From assembly GCA_021790035.1 (NCBI GenBank), contig JAJYIO010000110.1, positions 1 to 7,541 on the forward strand: a DNA stretch of 7,541 bases, written 5' to 3'. Numbering within the stretch: position 1 is the first letter of the stretch; each line of letters starts with the position of its first letter. The position numbers and the translations under genes were made by a program. Shown here in pieces: positions 7,104 to 7,541 of this stretch. Origin of the DNA: a bacterium (GTDB lineage: Bacteria; Cyanobacteriota; Sericytochromatia; S15B-MN24; VGJW01). Under the pieces are notes generated by a model, which was not told where the DNA came from, made no database searches, and saw nothing but the letters and a program-made list of their open reading frames with translations.

Positions 7104-7541
7104 CGGGGCTCGACCAGCTGGCCTTCGGCTTGCAAGGCGGCGGCGTCCTTGGGCTCGTTGGGGAGATCCGAGAGAATCGCGCCGTCCCGCATCACGACGA
7201 TGCGGCGGGCAAACGCGGCGATGTCCTGCTCGTGCGTCACCAGGACGACCGTGACGCCCTCCCGGCCCAGCTCCTGGAAAAGCGCCATGACCTCGAGGCT
7301 CGTCCTGGAATCGAGGTTGCCGGTGGGCTCGTCTGCCAGGAGCAGGGGCGGTCGCATGACCAGGGCCCGGGCAATGGCCACGCGCTGCTGCTGACCGCCC
7401 GAGAGCTGGCTGGGATGGTGCTGCATCCGGGCACCGAGGCCGACCCGCTGCAGGGCCTCGACGGCCAACCGGTGCCGGATCTGGGCCCGGACCCCGGCGT
7501 ACACGAGGGGAAGCTCGACGTTCTCGACGGCCGACGTGCGC
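7100..7541 (-). CDS. MacB/LolD-type ABC transporter ATPase, C-terminal part (5' end outside window)
   Basis: This is the ATP-hydrolysing subunit of the adjacent permease. The visible 147 codons begin in the Q-loop-adjacent helical region (RTSAVENVELPLVYAG, the pattern of this subfamily). They continue through the ABC signature LSGGQQQR, Walker B LLLADEPTGNLDSRTS, and the H-loop VTHEQD. The subfamily-typical end RRIVVMRDGAILSD is followed by a tail of about 24 residues. The Walker A motif and N-terminus lie beyond the right edge. An in-frame GTG at 7504 would make a truncated protein, but the conserved sequence upstream of it shows the gene continues. The signature and Walker B residues are intact, so the protein should be active. 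It overlaps the permease start by 4 bases. A MacA-type adaptor gene would be expected further upstream. Confidence 0.95.

Overview
The window is G+C-rich DNA, with coding third positions mostly G or C. It comes from a diderm (outer-membrane) bacterium: it encodes a TolC-family outer-membrane efflux protein and an exported lipoprotein. Nothing in the sequence fixes the taxon. A deep-branching G+C-rich lineage is plausible, but that is a guess.

Layout. (1) Bases 1-1862, all on the minus strand, hold three separately transcribed small genes. Read in the direction of transcription they are a LysM/lytic-transglycosylase protein (1293-1862), a Gly/Ala-rich glycine-zipper protein of unknown function (442-1095), and the start of a lipoprotein cut by the window edge (1-212). 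Terminator-like hairpins at 1233-1264 and 374-415 separate them. (2) A divergent intergenic region (1863-2047) leads into plus-strand genes: an exported LysM protein (2048-2578), then a DNA N6-adenine methyltransferase core (2630-4525). These two lie in one continuous reading frame broken only by a TAG at 2576-2578. Methyltransferase homology begins right after that TAG, before any usable start codon. (3) On the minus strand, 4552-7541 is a tight export operon: a MacB/LolD-type ABC ATPase (5' end outside the window), a MacB-type permease and a TolC-family protein. Each pair overlaps by 4 bases (ATGA). A 9-bp inverted repeat spans both stop codons where the methyltransferase and TolC genes converge.

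How the parts work together. The ABC ATPase, permease and TolC protein together describe a MacAB-TolC-like tripartite exporter; the periplasmic adaptor (MacA/HlyD family) is not in the window and may lie just upstream of the ATPase. The LysM and transglycosylase proteins act on peptidoglycan. The methyltransferase looks like an orphan or 5'-truncated relic of a type IIG-like restriction-modification or defence enzyme, inserted between two cell-envelope regions.

No RNA gene, CRISPR array, insertion sequence or attachment site was seen. I found no clearly new multi-gene system. The points most worth a second look are the LysM-TAG-methyltransferase junction and the pair of signal-less proteins (transglycosylase plus glycine-zipper protein).
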